Shown piece by piece: positions 54,170 through 64,000 of a stretch of 64,000 nt of DNA. Location: contig NEEC01000007.1 in NCBI GenBank assembly GCA_002189035.1, positions 2,542,001-2,606,000 of the forward strand, written 5' to 3'. The translations under genes and the position numbers were made by a program. Source of the DNA: Utricularia gibba (lineage: Eukaryota; Streptophyta; Magnoliopsida; Lamiales; Lentibulariaceae). Under the pieces are notes generated by a model that saw nothing but the letters and a program-made list of their open reading frames with translations, was not told the DNA's origin and ran no database searches. How positions within the stretch are numbered: the stretch's first letter is position 1; the number at the start of each line of letters is the position of its first letter.

Positions 54170-54779
54170 ATGGCGGTTTACCCCGTACCATCATCTCCTG
54201 GGAGCTGGTGCTGTTCTCCCTGGAAAAGGTGAAATCTTTTGTGTAACCCATGATCTGTTTTCATCTGGGGTTTGTGTTTACCCGCTTTCTGAGGGAAAAA
54301 AGAGCGAATGCTCATCTATTTGCATGAAATGCGCTGCCAATGCTATACTTATTTGAATCGTATGTGCTTTTGATGTGATCCCATTGAAGACATTAGGCAC
54401 ATGAATCCTTGTAAGCTTCAAGATGCAGTGGGGTTTCACACATTCGCATCTGAATTTCCGGGTTCTATCTGCAGGGCAAGAAGAGGCTCCGGCCCCAGTG
54501 GCTGGGAAATCCGGCCCCGGAGGACGACAACGACGACAATCACATAGGAATTGAAGGGGAGGTCTGTCTGGTGAACGAGAAACAGATAGTTGGGTGGTTG
54601 GTGTAGGGAATGAAGCAAATTGGTCCGCACATCATACTCTTTGTATACTTGTTGATGGCTGCTGCTGTGTTTTTGTCTGAGCCTTTTGACATTCTGCTCA
54701 AGAAGATACAGATGACTTGTTTTGGTTGCAGGCAGCAACTAGTTTGATTGAATCACTTTGCGAGAAGCTTCGCCTCTGA
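54170..54779 (+). CDS. Small three-exon protein of unknown function (possible one-base loss at exon 1 border)
   Basis: Proposed exons: 54170-54228, 54475-54561 and 54732-54779. Exon 1 starts MAVYPVPSSPGSWCCSPWK. Exon 2 reads GKKRLRPQWLGNPAPEDD and ends GIEGE at a good donor (GAG|GTCTGT). Exon 3 reads AATSLIESLCEKLRL then TGA. Exons 2 and 3 join in phase 0 and make sense together. The ATG frame of exon 1, however, joins exon 2 one base out. A single extra G at the AAAAGG|TGAAA border would restore a continuous 64-residue protein. It could be a real small protein with a sequencing or assembly error, or a broken gene. The family is not recognised. There is no signal peptide; the middle is basic and then acidic. 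Confidence 0.45.
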
Positions 54780-54838
54780 TGCCTGCAACTAGGCTTGTAT
54801 GGCGCTGCTGCTTCTTCCTATTTTATATTTACAATTAC

Positions 54839-54841
<3 letters not shown>

Positions 54842-54869
<28 letters not shown>
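54842..54869. repeat. (AT)n microsatellite
   Basis: A run of about 14 AT units, 60 bases after the proposed stop of the small three-exon gene. Confidence 0.9.
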
Positions 54870-56605
54870 TGCTATTGGGCCTGAAGGATTCGGTTCTCTA
54901 CGGCCCATAACTGTCGTCTCTTTGATGATGGTGAGCCCAAGTAGATAGGGTTGGAGTACACACGCTTTTCTTTTGAAAAAATGATTATTAATTTCATTAA
55001 TGTTTGTGTGTAGTTAATTCTACTAGATTAATCCCCCCTTCCCCGTTTAGGTTAGAGTTACTTTTTTAGTAACTTCTATTTAAGTCGTAACTAATTAGAT
55101 AAGTAGATGATAAATAAATAGTGGTGATTTGCATTGTTAATTATTTAAATAGAAATTATTTTTAAGTCCAAGAAGATAAGATTTGAAAAATATCTCAATG
55201 AATTGGTGCTTATAGAAATATATAGCATTTTGGTTACTTATGAAATAAATTAAAAAATAATTTAATAGATAAGTAAAAGTAGAAATAGAAAATAAAAAAA
55301 CATAAAAATTGGAATAGTTATAAAATAGTTTTTAAGTTTTGCTTTAAATCATGATTAAAAAATAAGTCGTGCAGACAAAAACTTTAATATTATTGTTGCT
55401 AGTGTTGGGATGGGTTGGGAACTTGGGTTTGAAAATGAAGGTTCATAAATCAAGGTTCAATGTGTTTTGTGATTTCTATTCGAAATTGAAATTTCAACCA
55501 ATTCTCATTCGAATTAATCACAACTCTAATGGCATCAAATAACTATAGAAACATTGTGAAACCATGCTCATTTAGGAGTTTTTTATATAACTATCTTACA
55601 ATAAAAAATATAATGATATGTGTTTTCATTGTATAATAATAATTATTGTAAATATTCAATTTTATATTATTATTTCATAAAAAATATCTTGTACAAAATT
55701 AGAATAATTTTTCTTTTTAAACACACTTGCCAATTTGCACGGGTCTAAATATTCGTAAATTATCTACTTCCAACTGATGGTTTTTTTTTTCAAAATTAAT
55801 TTTTAATCATTTTGAATTCGAAAAAATGAGTTGTGTGTGATTATTTTCCTGTAAAGCGGTCAACCCAAGCATGCCGAAAAGGTAAAGGCCAAAGGGGCTG
55901 ACTGTTGCAACGTTTCATTAAGAAGAGATGGTGGGGGTGGGGGCGGGGGCCGTGATCGGAGTGCGACGGCTCAGGCAACTAACTGCAAGGCCTATCATTT
56001 AATGTCGTAAGCTGCATAATTTCTTTTTAGGGTATTCACTACGAGGACCTCTCCTCGGTGGCGCTCCACTGCTCGCGCGCTTTCCCACTCTCAGTTCCAA
56101 CTTCCATGCCTGCCCGCCATTGCTGTTACTGAGAGAGATTCACCTAAACAGTAACAATGTGTTGGTTGGAAAATGCTTTTGTTGCTTTAGAAAACGCAAC
56201 AAAGAACTGGTGTTGGGTTAAAACGGAGGAGAAGAGAACCTGGGCACTGTCTTTTATTTTGTGAGATGCCGAGCTCAATTATCAGCAATGGCAATAAACT
56301 CCTCCATCAAATTTCTAGGACCACACTGTCTCATCATCGCTCTTAGGAGGCTGGATCTCTAGACTCTAAATGACATCTCAGATCCCACTTTCGAATTCTG
56401 GTTTTTCAAGTTCAGCCTCCACCTTGCTCCTAGATAAAATTCCCATTGCATACAGCAACATACGATTTTCCTGAAAAACCGTAAACTTTGTAACATGTAA
56501 TGGTGAGCACTCAGCTCAAGCAAGGGTGCTAAGTGGTTGGATTAGAAGATGATTAACTTTTTTCAAAGCCAGAGCTTGGACACAGGCGCTGGTAGTAAAT
56601 GATGG

Positions 56606-56613
56606 TAAATGCT
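56606..56613 (+). promoter_or_regulatory. Near-match to an L1 box upstream of PDF1
   Basis: TAAATGCT, about 150 bases before the PDF1 ATG. The L1 box bound by ATML1/PDF2-type HD-ZIP IV factors is TAAATG(C/T)A, so the last base differs. PDF1 genes are classic L1-box targets, which is why it is noted. Confidence 0.25.
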
Positions 56614-56765
56614 CCTGTGGTGAGCACCAGCTTGTATTTACTTCACTGTCTCCTCAGTAGTGCTCTTTATATTCCACCATTGGATGCTTCACTCTCCATT
56701 CTTACTCTTCGTCACCAATCCCTGGTGTTTTTTTTCTCAAAAGGAACCACAAGAACAAGGCATCC

Positions 56766-57691
56766 ATGGTGACCATGACAATGAAGCTGCCGCTGCCGCT
56801 GCTGCTGCTTGTTTCCATTATCATTTCCCCAGCATTTGCCTCCACTTTTGATGATGACAAGGGCTACTACTCCCAGGATCCCCACTCTCATCATCCCTCC
56901 AAAGGTCACATCTTGTTTCCAACCTCATCATTTGGTTGCTCAAATTTATTCTGCTGGTGCATGTGATGAATTTCAATTCTGAAGCTTAGTACTTATGAAC
57001 TGTCTAAAAATGGTAGGGAGTCCTCCTAGCCGGAGCTCAGGCGGTAGCTACGGCAGCCCTCCAAGCCAGAGTTCTGGAGGTGGTTATGGGAGCTCATCAC
57101 CACCGACGAAATGCGGTAGGACGCCGTCTCCGTCGAGGGCACGCAGCGGCTCAAACAACCAGCCCCCATCCTCAACTCCGGTGACCTACGCTCCACCGGT
57201 CACAACTCCAACTCCATCCATCTCTTCTCCAACTCCTCCGGTGGCTGGTCCAAACTCCCCCGGACCCTTCCCTTGCATGTAAGTATAGAGAAAAGCCACA
57301 TGCACGTAGTTGTCTCAAAACAAAGTAACCATTGTCTTACGTAACTGTGATCGATTCCTCACTCAGCTTCTGGAGAAATCATCCTACAATGGTGTGGAAC
57401 ATAGTAGGCTGGCTAGGGACTCTTGGCAATGTGTTCGGCATCCCTAGCATTCCCGGGTTCGGGCCCCGACCCAACGTGATGCAGGCTCTTTCGAACCCGA
57501 GAACAGACGGGTTCGGAGAGCTGTACCGAGAAGGGACCGCAGCGCTGCTGAACTCCATGGTGCACGCCAAGTTCCCTTACACTACCAGCCAGGTAAGGGA
57601 GAGGTTCATCGCGGCTCTGGGATCCAACGAGGCCGCTGCAGCTCAGGCTCGAGCCTTCAAGATGGCGAACGAGGGTCGGACCGGAGTCTGA
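56766..57691 (+). CDS. PDF1: Protodermal factor 1-like secreted proline-rich protein
   Basis: An extracellular proline-rich protein of the epidermal (L1) layer. Three exons: 56766-56904, 57017-57278 and 57367-57691, all GT-AG; 241 residues. Signal peptide about residues 1-25 (LPLPLLLLVSIII, cut after AFA). Next is the acidic DDDKGYYSQDPH segment, then a Ser/Pro/Gly-rich region with two copies of a GSPPS-x-SSGG unit and a long Pro/Thr stretch. The C-terminal domain of about 108 residues is diagnostic: FWRNHPTMVW, GWLGTLGNVFG, LSNPRTDG and LLNSMV, ending in an Ala-rich ALGSNEAAAAQAR helix. The ATG at 56,766 is preferred because it opens the signal peptide, but Met4 or Met6 would serve as well. 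The frame is intact. Confidence 0.92.
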
Positions 57692-58355
57692 GCCGGAAGA
57701 CGAGAAGCAATGAGATTTTAATGTGTTTAGCTGCAGTGTTGAGTTCATTTTCAGTCATGGAGTTTGAGACTAGAAGCAATGGAAGAAGATACTAAGTGAT
57801 GTATGCCTGTTTTCACTACCCTTTTACCTACTCTTTCTAACTAACCACCGCTGCATTCAAAAGTCTGGATGAATCTTCTAGACAAAGGCAATGCTTGTCC
57901 GAATTAGTTTGTGTCAAGGGTTTTCTTCCAGTTGAACAGCAGTACACAGCAACATGACCTGCATAGTCAATAGATAACCATGAACCGGTTAAAGATGATT
58001 AAACCAACTTTTCAAAAAATAGATGTACATGTCAGAGGGGACTGAAGTCTGCGGCAGTAGCACATCATTATGGTCCTTGCAGAATCTGTCAGTGCAGTTA
58101 GAGCAACAGTCAAACAATTGCTTGTCTCCCAACTTTTGGATCGAACGGAGAGGAGGCGTCCCAAAGAGTTGGGACTCTGTAAGGAACTGGATATGCATCT
58201 TACATACAAGTCAAGGGGGGATGACAGTTTAGCAGCGTATGTAGGTAGTATTGTTGTTTCATCTAAGAGTACTGAGTTACACTATCGCAACATCGAAATT
58301 TCGAAAGTCATGGCCTCCTAGGATGAGCCGTAAACAACTGACAAATACCGTATTG
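57692..58355. other. Convergent spacer between PDF1 and the hAT-like gene
   Basis: Contains the 3' untranslated regions of two converging genes. Short overlapping frames on both strands at 57,989-58,321 have no recognised content. Confidence 0.55.
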
Positions 58356-60431
58356 TCAACTCGATTCATAAGGTAAAGAAAACAAAGGATTGGCAGGAGT
58401 TTTTGGATCAGTTCCTGCAGGGGGGGAATGGTGGTACCTGTTAGTATTGGAACGAAAAGGAAGAGGTGGGGAGGGGGCAGATATACCTTCCATTGTGCTG
58501 CTTAGCCAGTCCTTAGAGCAGACCAACGCTTGCAGGGTTTCAGGCACAAGAGAGTTCCAGGAACGATCAAGAGGTCTATCACCAGTGTCAAATAGCGATT
58601 CTGGGGAGGCTTTTGAGATTGGGATCCCGAGGATGTTGCGAGCCATCATAGAAAGAACAGGGTATCTTGGTTCGTGAACCTTCCACCAGTTCAGTATGTT
58701 AAGATCACCACTGCGCGGAAAAACTGGCTCCTCCAAATATTTGTCCAAGTCCGATTTTGTGTTTTGATTAACTGAAGTTTCATGTAGGAACTTATCGAAC
58801 CCAGTGAGTCTGTCCTTAGCAGTACCATCACCATTTTCAGAACTCAAGCTTGATCCATGAGCAGCAGCTAATGGTGAGTAAATGATATGACCATCATAGA
58901 GTGCTTTCATACAATTTGAAACGATATCGATGCAAGCTGGTGCACTATCCCCATAAATCTGTGGATAGTAATACTCCACCAGTTTCATCTTGAAACGAGG
59001 GTCTAAGATTGCAGCGATCGCCATTATCAAGCTGCATTTCTTCCAATATTCATCAAAACTGGACTTCAGCTTTAATGCCAGAGAGCTAATGAAGTCATCA
59101 GACTTCTGGCACCATTCAATCAACTTGAGATGAATATCACAAATCTCCGCAAAAAACGAGTTTGCAGTAATATGCTTGCTTCCCACAAACACATTGGAAA
59201 CTTCACTAAAGAATTTGAGTACGCTCATAATCGACCTTAATCTGTCCCAATCCAAACCAGAAGACCATGTCGAGAACTCAGGGTCATGCTCTTGCAGTTG
59301 ACGAAAAACTTCTTTGTATTCTAAAACCACTTCAAGCATCATGTATGTTGAGTTCCACTTGGATGGGTTATCATCCAGCAAACCCCGTAGCAAATCAATG
59401 CCAAGTAACTCAACTATCTCATTCAACTTTTCATGTGTTGGCTGCGATCCCTTAACATATCGAATTGCCTCTCGAACCTTATTGATCATCTCACATGAGG
59501 TTTCCAGAACTTGTAGAACCAACAACTTGACAGTACTTGCTGCACACCGCACATCAAACAGCTGGCCTTCGCACATGAGAAACCTATGCTGCAAAAGCTG
59601 CTCTCTCATTCTGGAAATGGCAGCGTCATAAACAGATGAGTTATCCATCGTCAATGAAAACAACTTACGATCAATATCCCAACTCCTCAGACTTGTCATG
59701 ATTGATTCTGAAAGCGGTAGGTCTACTGCTTGGGAAGGATCGATCACCAAAAAGTTCAATGTCTTCTTCTTCAATTCCCAACAATCATCAATATAGTGTG
59801 CTATTAGGCATAAATATTCCATGCCCTCATTTGTAATCCATTTGTCAACACTAAGACTGACCTTTCCAGATAATTTATCCAACTCCTCGTACACTCTCTG
59901 CTTCTCACTTCTATAAATCTCCAGACAAGTAGCTTCTAAATCACTAACCGTCATTAGATCAAAGAAAGGTTGAAGATTTCGAACAAACGTCCTGAATCCG
60001 ATGTCATCAACTATGTATAGAGGATAACCATGCAATATAATCATGCGCGCCAGATCTATCTGACTCCTCCTACAATCAAAGCTCAAACTTTTTGCATACC
60101 CAACATTAATACCTCCTTCTGCAGCAACAGTGACCATTCCACTCTTCATTGATGGTTGGCTATGACTAAAGCTGGAGAGAGCTTGCGAAGTCTGCTTCTT
60201 CTTGCCCCTGGTTAACAGCTGACTCACATCATGGTTTGATCTCCTACGACAGCGAATCAAGTGGTTTCTCAAATGGGAAGTCCCGCTCGTACTTGAACCA
60301 CTGAGTACTCGCTTGCAGTGCCTACATATTGCGGAAAACGTTTCTCCCTTTTTAACTCTATCGAAATCATTCCATACTACAGATTTCAGCCTACTAGAAT
60401 TGACAACCACTGCTTCCTCTGGAACCTCCAT
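58356..60431 (-). CDS. BED zinc finger/hAT transposase-derived protein (SLEEPER-like)
   Basis: A single-exon, fully open 691-residue protein of the hAT superfamily. It starts MEVPEEAVVVNSSR. The BED finger covers about residues 15-61 with Cys36, Cys39, His53 and His57. The RNase H-like core follows: the first acidic position is Asp196 in SLSVDKWIT (active hAT enzymes usually have D-x-W-T/S) and the second is Asp263 in TMDNSSVYD. A DUF4413-like block (SSFDEYWKKCSLIMAIAAIL) precedes the C-terminal hATC dimerisation region (LNWWKVHEPRYPVLS and FDTGDRPLDRSW, about residues 590-670). The open frame, the absence of obvious terminal inverted repeats beside it, and its resemblance to plant DAYSLEEPER/RICESLEEPER-type genes suggest a domesticated nuclear DNA-binding protein rather than an active transposon. 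A 5' untranslated intron may lie between 60.5 and 61.0 kb. Confidence 0.9.
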   Translation of the reverse strand: MEVPEEAVVVNSSRLKSVVWNDFDRVKKGETFSAICRHCKRVLSGSSTSGTSHLRNHLIRCRRRSNHDVSQLLTRGKKKQTSQALSSFSHSQPSMKSGMVTVAAEGGINVGYAKSLSFDCRRSQIDLARMIILHGYPLYIVDDIGFRTFVRNLQPFFDLMTVSDLEATCLEIYRSEKQRVYEELDKLSGKVSLSVDKWITNEGMEYLCLIAHYIDDCWELKKKTLNFLVIDPSQAVDLPLSESIMTSLRSWDIDRKLFSLTMDNSSVYDAAISRMREQLLQHRFLMCEGQLFDVRCAASTVKLLVLQVLETSCEMINKVREAIRYVKGSQPTHEKLNEIVELLGIDLLRGLLDDNPSKWNSTYMMLEVVLEYKEVFRQLQEHDPEFSTWSSGLDWDRLRSIMSVLKFFSEVSNVFVGSKHITANSFFAEICDIHLKLIEWCQKSDDFISSLALKLKSSFDEYWKKCSLIMAIAAILDPRFKMKLVEYYYPQIYGDSAPACIDIVSNCMKALYDGHIIYSPLAAAHGSSLSSENGDGTAKDRLTGFDKFLHETSVNQNTKSDLDKYLEEPVFPRSGDLNILNWWKVHEPRYPVLSMMARNILGIPISKASPESLFDTGDRPLDRSWNSLVPETLQALVCSKDWLSSTMEGISAPSPPLPFRSNTNRYHHSPPAGTDPKTPANPLFSLPYESS

Positions 60432-61724
60432 AACAAAGCTAAATTCTCTCTGTATCCAAATCAGTCGACCAACAACAGGAAGCTAAGCCATTTCTCCCAC
60501 ACACAATCCAAATCTGCCAAAAAGGAAAGACCATTAGCATCGAAAGAACTTCCAAACATCCGGACAAAGAACCCCGGACCCTAAGTGAACACAAAAAAGA
60601 GGGAGCTTTCAAATTTCAATGAAGGAACGACAGTGGACATGCAAAGTGAACTGAAAGCCGTCGTTCCAATAGCCTCGTTGATAAACAAACACAAAACCCA
60701 GGCCCGAGTTCAGAAACCATTAAAACCCGACCTGCAACAACCAATTCGACCCACCCGCAATTTTTAACAAGTGGATCGGTCGCTCAAATCACCAACTCCG
60801 GATCCGCCTGACTCTTATCAGCGACGTGAATCAAATCCCGGACTTCGGGTCTGAATCCGAAACGTTTCCTACATTACACAAATTAAGAATCACCTTAAAA
60901 ATTGAGCGCCGGAAAGTGAAAAGCTTCTTACGAAACTAGGGCTCCTCTAAGGTTAGGTTCTCATTTCCGCCTCCGTAGGGCTTACCGAAGGGAGATTCAG
61001 CCGATTCCGAAGAATTCTACAACAGGGGAACACGAAATCTGGGGCCAAAACGGAACTCTTGTAAAGGGAGGAGGGAATCTTTTCGAATAAAATTTTCTGG
61101 AATGCTAACAAATATTTGCAAATAAAATTATTGGAATTCTTCCTTCATTTTCATTTTAACATCTCTCAACAAAAATCTGATCACTTTGTTCTTAGCATCC
61201 TCCTTTAAATATTCTCTAAAAGATTTTTTCTATTTGGTTGTATTTTTAGAATAAAGTAATTCGTATTGGATAATAAAAATTATTTCAAATATAATTTTGA
61301 TAGTCTTTTTAAAAAAATAATTTTTTGCAGTAATATAAATTTTTGTATATATTATACCTATGATTAATTAATGAAATTTTTATTTCTTATAAATACATTT
61401 AATTCATTTGTAAAACTTATTTATTAAACATATTTTTAATTATAGTAATATAATATATGTTTCTATGAATACAAATAATTCAGATATATAATTAATTAAA
61501 TTATTCTATCAAATGTAACTATATCATGTTTCAAATGTATTATGCCTTTTTTGCTAGGTATATTTGTGGTATCCTACCTGATTGTTTTCCTCCTGATCCT
61601 TGCCTTTGGAGGAAAAGAAGCCTTTGCCTCTTCACTGCAGATATGCTTTCCTTGCAGCAGCAACTCAGCTGGCGCTATAAGAAAAGGTTTTTGAATCTAA
61701 GGAACTTGCAGCGCACAACTCGGC
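60432..61724. other. Divergent promoter region between hAT-like gene and HVA22
   Basis: Contains the 5' leaders and promoters of two genes facing away from each other. A candidate donor for a leader intron of the minus-strand gene (GTAAGCCC) is near 60,985. 61,080-61,520 is AT-rich. No additional gene is supported. Confidence 0.5.
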
Positions 61725-62511
61725 ATGGGAGTTCTTGGAGCCATTGCAAGACACACGGATGCGATCGTCGGGTAGGTTACATGCTTCTTAGCCCCAATGT
61801 TTTTCGTCGGTTTTTCCGACGCGATTGATCGAATTGAAGCTTCTTGATGCTGTGCAGGCCAGGAGTGATGCTTCTCTATCCCCTGTGAGACATCTAAGCT
61901 TCAAAGAAGGATTAAACTCGTTGGTTTTTTTGATATGATGATGAACAAGGATCACTGAATCCGTCCCTTGTCTCAGATATGCGTCCATCAGAGCAATAGA
62001 GAGCCCTTCTAGTCTTGATGATCAGCAGTGGCTCACATACTGGGTGCTCTACTCCCTGATCACGCTGTTCGAACTTACCAGTTGGAAGATCCTTCAATGG
62101 TATGTATGGTTTTGCATCCAAAGATGATCTAAAAGGGATTAACAGCAGGGGTCCTGTTTCTCCTGCAGGCTACCATTCTGGCCTTACCTGAAGCTCCTCA
62201 TCTGTCTGTGGCTGGTCCTGCCCATGTTCAATGGGGCAGCTTATGTGTATGACTGTGTAGTCAGGAAGTACTTGAAGTTCAGGATTGAAGAACGGCCGAA
62301 TCAGCCGGGAGATCAACGACGAATCCTTCAGATGATAAACCCTGATGCCAGGAAGTCTGTTGAGAGATACATAGAGAATTATGGCCAAGAATCATTTGAC
62401 AGGGTTGTCAAAGCGGTAAGGGGGTTATTATCTGAACATTCAGACCATGAGACACATGTAAATTGAATGAAAATGCTGCAGGCTGAGAGAGAAGCAAGGA
62501 AACAGCACTAG
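61725..62511 (+). CDS. HVA22: HVA22-like protein (TB2/DP1/REEP family)
   Basis: An ER-shaping membrane protein of the REEP/DP1/Yop1 family; HVA22 genes are often ABA- and stress-inducible and are linked to ER and vesicle traffic. Five exons: 61725-61771, 61858-61884, 61977-62099, 62169-62415 and 62482-62511, giving 157 residues. All phases agree. The TB2/DP1 domain covers residues 15-100: VMLLYPLYASIRAIES, QQWLTYWVLYSLITLFEL and LLICLWLVLPMFNGAAYVY, which form the paired hydrophobic hairpins. The C-terminal part is charged and ends with an Arg-rich last exon. Exon 2 is only 27 bases, so gene finders may miss it. The start MGVLGAIARH is the only ATG in frame upstream of the domain. Confidence 0.9.
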
Positions 62512-62839
62512 GAGCATAATGGCTTCCGCACATGGAGAATACAAAGAATTTAGTTGATGTGGATCCTGTGTCTAGTCCTTGCTACCGTGACTGAATGGAT
62601 ATGAACTTCACTTTCTTTGTACAGCTTTATAGATATTATATGCTTTAATGCACTGGTTTCGTAGTTTTAAGGAAAACCAACGAAAGCAACAACAAATTTC
62701 AACTGATGGACCTCAGCAAGATTTCAACACAACTTCAAGAAGGTTATAGTAAGTAGCAGAAACAAAGATGGAATTCATAATTCATGAGAGTGAATAGAGC
62801 TAGCTCTTCAACCACCTATCTAAGGTAATACAAATCATA

Positions 62840-63865
62840 CTATCCTTGGATGTATTCCAGCACGTCGCACTGATTATCGAATTCCCATACAACTATTTTG
62901 CCATCCAAGCCTGTTATTAGGTGTTCTGATGAAGCGCATGTGCAGAGTGATTTGCAAAACTATATGGGTGTATACAGTTACGGACCTGAAGTGCTGAAGC
63001 GGCGGATAGTGGCGTCCCCCACTCTTTTCAAGGGCTCAACACAACTAAGATCAAAAGAGAAGAAAAGTAGCATGCAAGTAAGTGATGATCCATGGCTCCA
63101 ACACAGAGCAGTGTCGGCATTTTGTGTCTAAAGTCATAACTCTAAGCTGAGTATTTGTTTCGTACGTGATACAGTTCTCGTGTGTAGCTGAACCCGTTTT
63201 AGCAGTTCCATTGCCATTATTGCTCCCCAATTTTGGTTGACCATAGAGTTTTCCAAATTTTTCTGATAACTGAGAAAAAACCAGGTCATGTTTGCATGGA
63301 ATAAGAAAGAAAAGCATGTCATTGGAAAATGTCTGCAGCCTGTTTATGAAACAGAAGGCTTAAATAAGGAGACCATGTACCTGACTGCTATATCTTGGAT
63401 TTGGAGATACTTTTTCATCAGCCTCAAGAAATCTTAAGAAACTCCTGAAAGAACACAAGGTTAAAGTTTTCTCCGCAGGAATCATAACTTTTACCACATC
63501 CTACCAATGGAAAATAAAATGAACACTCGAGATACAGAAATACAGGTATTCAGAAAATAAAATGTGACTTCTGTTAAGCACAAACTGAACATAGAAACTT
63601 TCATTACCATAGCCCCCTATCGTCAGCTGCAAATATCATGGGATTACAGTCATACCCCACACCAACAACCAGCCTCTCAGAAATGAAGAGAATCTGACCC
63701 AAAAACATCATCATTATTTTCACCATAAATAATGCCAGAAAAATTATAATGCTTCTGAAGGTGGATGCTGACCCACATCACGAAGAGGCAAATCACGGAA
63801 TGCTACACTCTGGGCAGATGGGGAAGGACCAACATCATCAACAAAGTAAATCATTGAATTATGGC
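62840..63865 (-). CDS. ARPC1: Arp2/3 complex subunit 1 (ARPC1, WD40), 3' part only
   Basis: The WD40 subunit of the actin-nucleating Arp2/3 complex. Six terminal exons are visible on the minus strand: 63777-63865, 63608-63693, 63381-63444, 63166-63269, 62986-63044 and 62840-62910. All joins hold frame. The first visible block reads SMIYFVDDVGPSPSAQS and AFRDLPLRD, the next ISERLVVGVGYDCNPM and FAADDRGLW. Then come SEKFGKLYGQPKLG and HENCIT, and finally RRFSTSGLDGKIVVWEF, the last WD repeat, ending EYIQG. The pattern is specific to ARPC1. About half of the protein (the N-terminal WD repeats) lies beyond the right edge; 63,866-64,000 looks like intron. It is convergent with HVA22, 328 bases apart. 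Confidence 0.9.
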
Positions 63866-64000
63866 CTGAAGATTGTATTTCCATGAGCAGAAGCATGAAA
63901 AGGTGCGAGTTGTCAAACTCATTTACAATTGATATTCCAACAAAAATAATCTCAGGTAAGCGAAAATAAAATGCACGTTTATATTGACTCCGACACTAGA

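Larger units (their letters stand above)
54780..56765. other. Intergenic region upstream of PDF1
   Basis: Mostly AT-rich with no gene. A G-rich tract (three runs of five G) lies at 55,928-55,948. GGCCCA-type words occur at about 54,880-54,940. The last few hundred bases should be the PDF1 promoter; a TTTATATT at about 56,666 is a candidate TATA box. Confidence 0.5.

Noticed and set aside
58000-61000. A complete, mobile hAT transposon around the 691-codon gene
   Set aside because: I could not see matching terminal inverted repeats or an 8-bp target duplication near the gene; by eye this is not conclusive.

Overview
The window is nuclear DNA of a flowering plant. It has AT-rich intergenic stretches, GT-AG introns (two exceptions are GC-AG), and plant gene families: gibberellin 2-oxidase, WSD1-type wax ester synthase, phloem-type callose synthase, protodermal factor 1, thaumatin-like protein and HVA22. 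The species cannot be named from the sequence. There is no sign of a bacterial, organellar or viral segment, and no tRNA, rRNA, CRISPR array or intact transposon was recognised.

Layout. 1-11.3 kb is gene-poor. 11.3-19.9 kb holds a direct tandem pair of wax ester synthase/diacylglycerol acyltransferase (WSD1-like) genes with the same seven-exon structure; each copy carries a different one-base loss in its coding sequence. A gibberellin 2-beta-dioxygenase lies on the minus strand at 23.5-25.1 kb, and a GARP/G2-like transcription factor on the minus strand at 28.9-30.2 kb. From 31.4 to 47.4 kb three units run in the same direction on the minus strand: callose synthase 7 (over 35 exons, 10.9 kb), then a truncated COG5 remnant with an in-frame stop, then VPS16 (15 exons, HOPS/CORVET core). 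From 47.4 to 56.8 kb come exon-like orphan ORFs, a thaumatin-like protein, a small acidic protein and a 64-residue three-exon gene. From 56.8 kb to the end come PDF1, an intact single-exon BED/hAT (SLEEPER-type) gene, HVA22 with a 27-base micro-exon, and the 3' part of ARPC1, which runs off the right edge.

The genes do not form a single pathway. Several share cell-surface or membrane themes: wax esters and PDF1 in epidermis, callose in sieve plates, VPS16 and COG-related vesicle tethering, HVA22 at the ER, and Arp2/3 actin nucleation. That is probably the normal mixture of a plant chromosome arm. The most informative observations are the paired single-base losses in the WSD1 genes (and a probable third in the 54 kb gene), the COG5 fragment wedged between CALS7 and VPS16, two GC-AG introns in VPS16, a pentapeptide repeat inserted in the CALS7 catalytic loop, and several uncharacterised small genes. 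I did not find a convincing new multi-gene system.

Exon boundaries were read by eye from splice signals, reading-frame continuity and recalled family patterns. No alignment or expression data were available.
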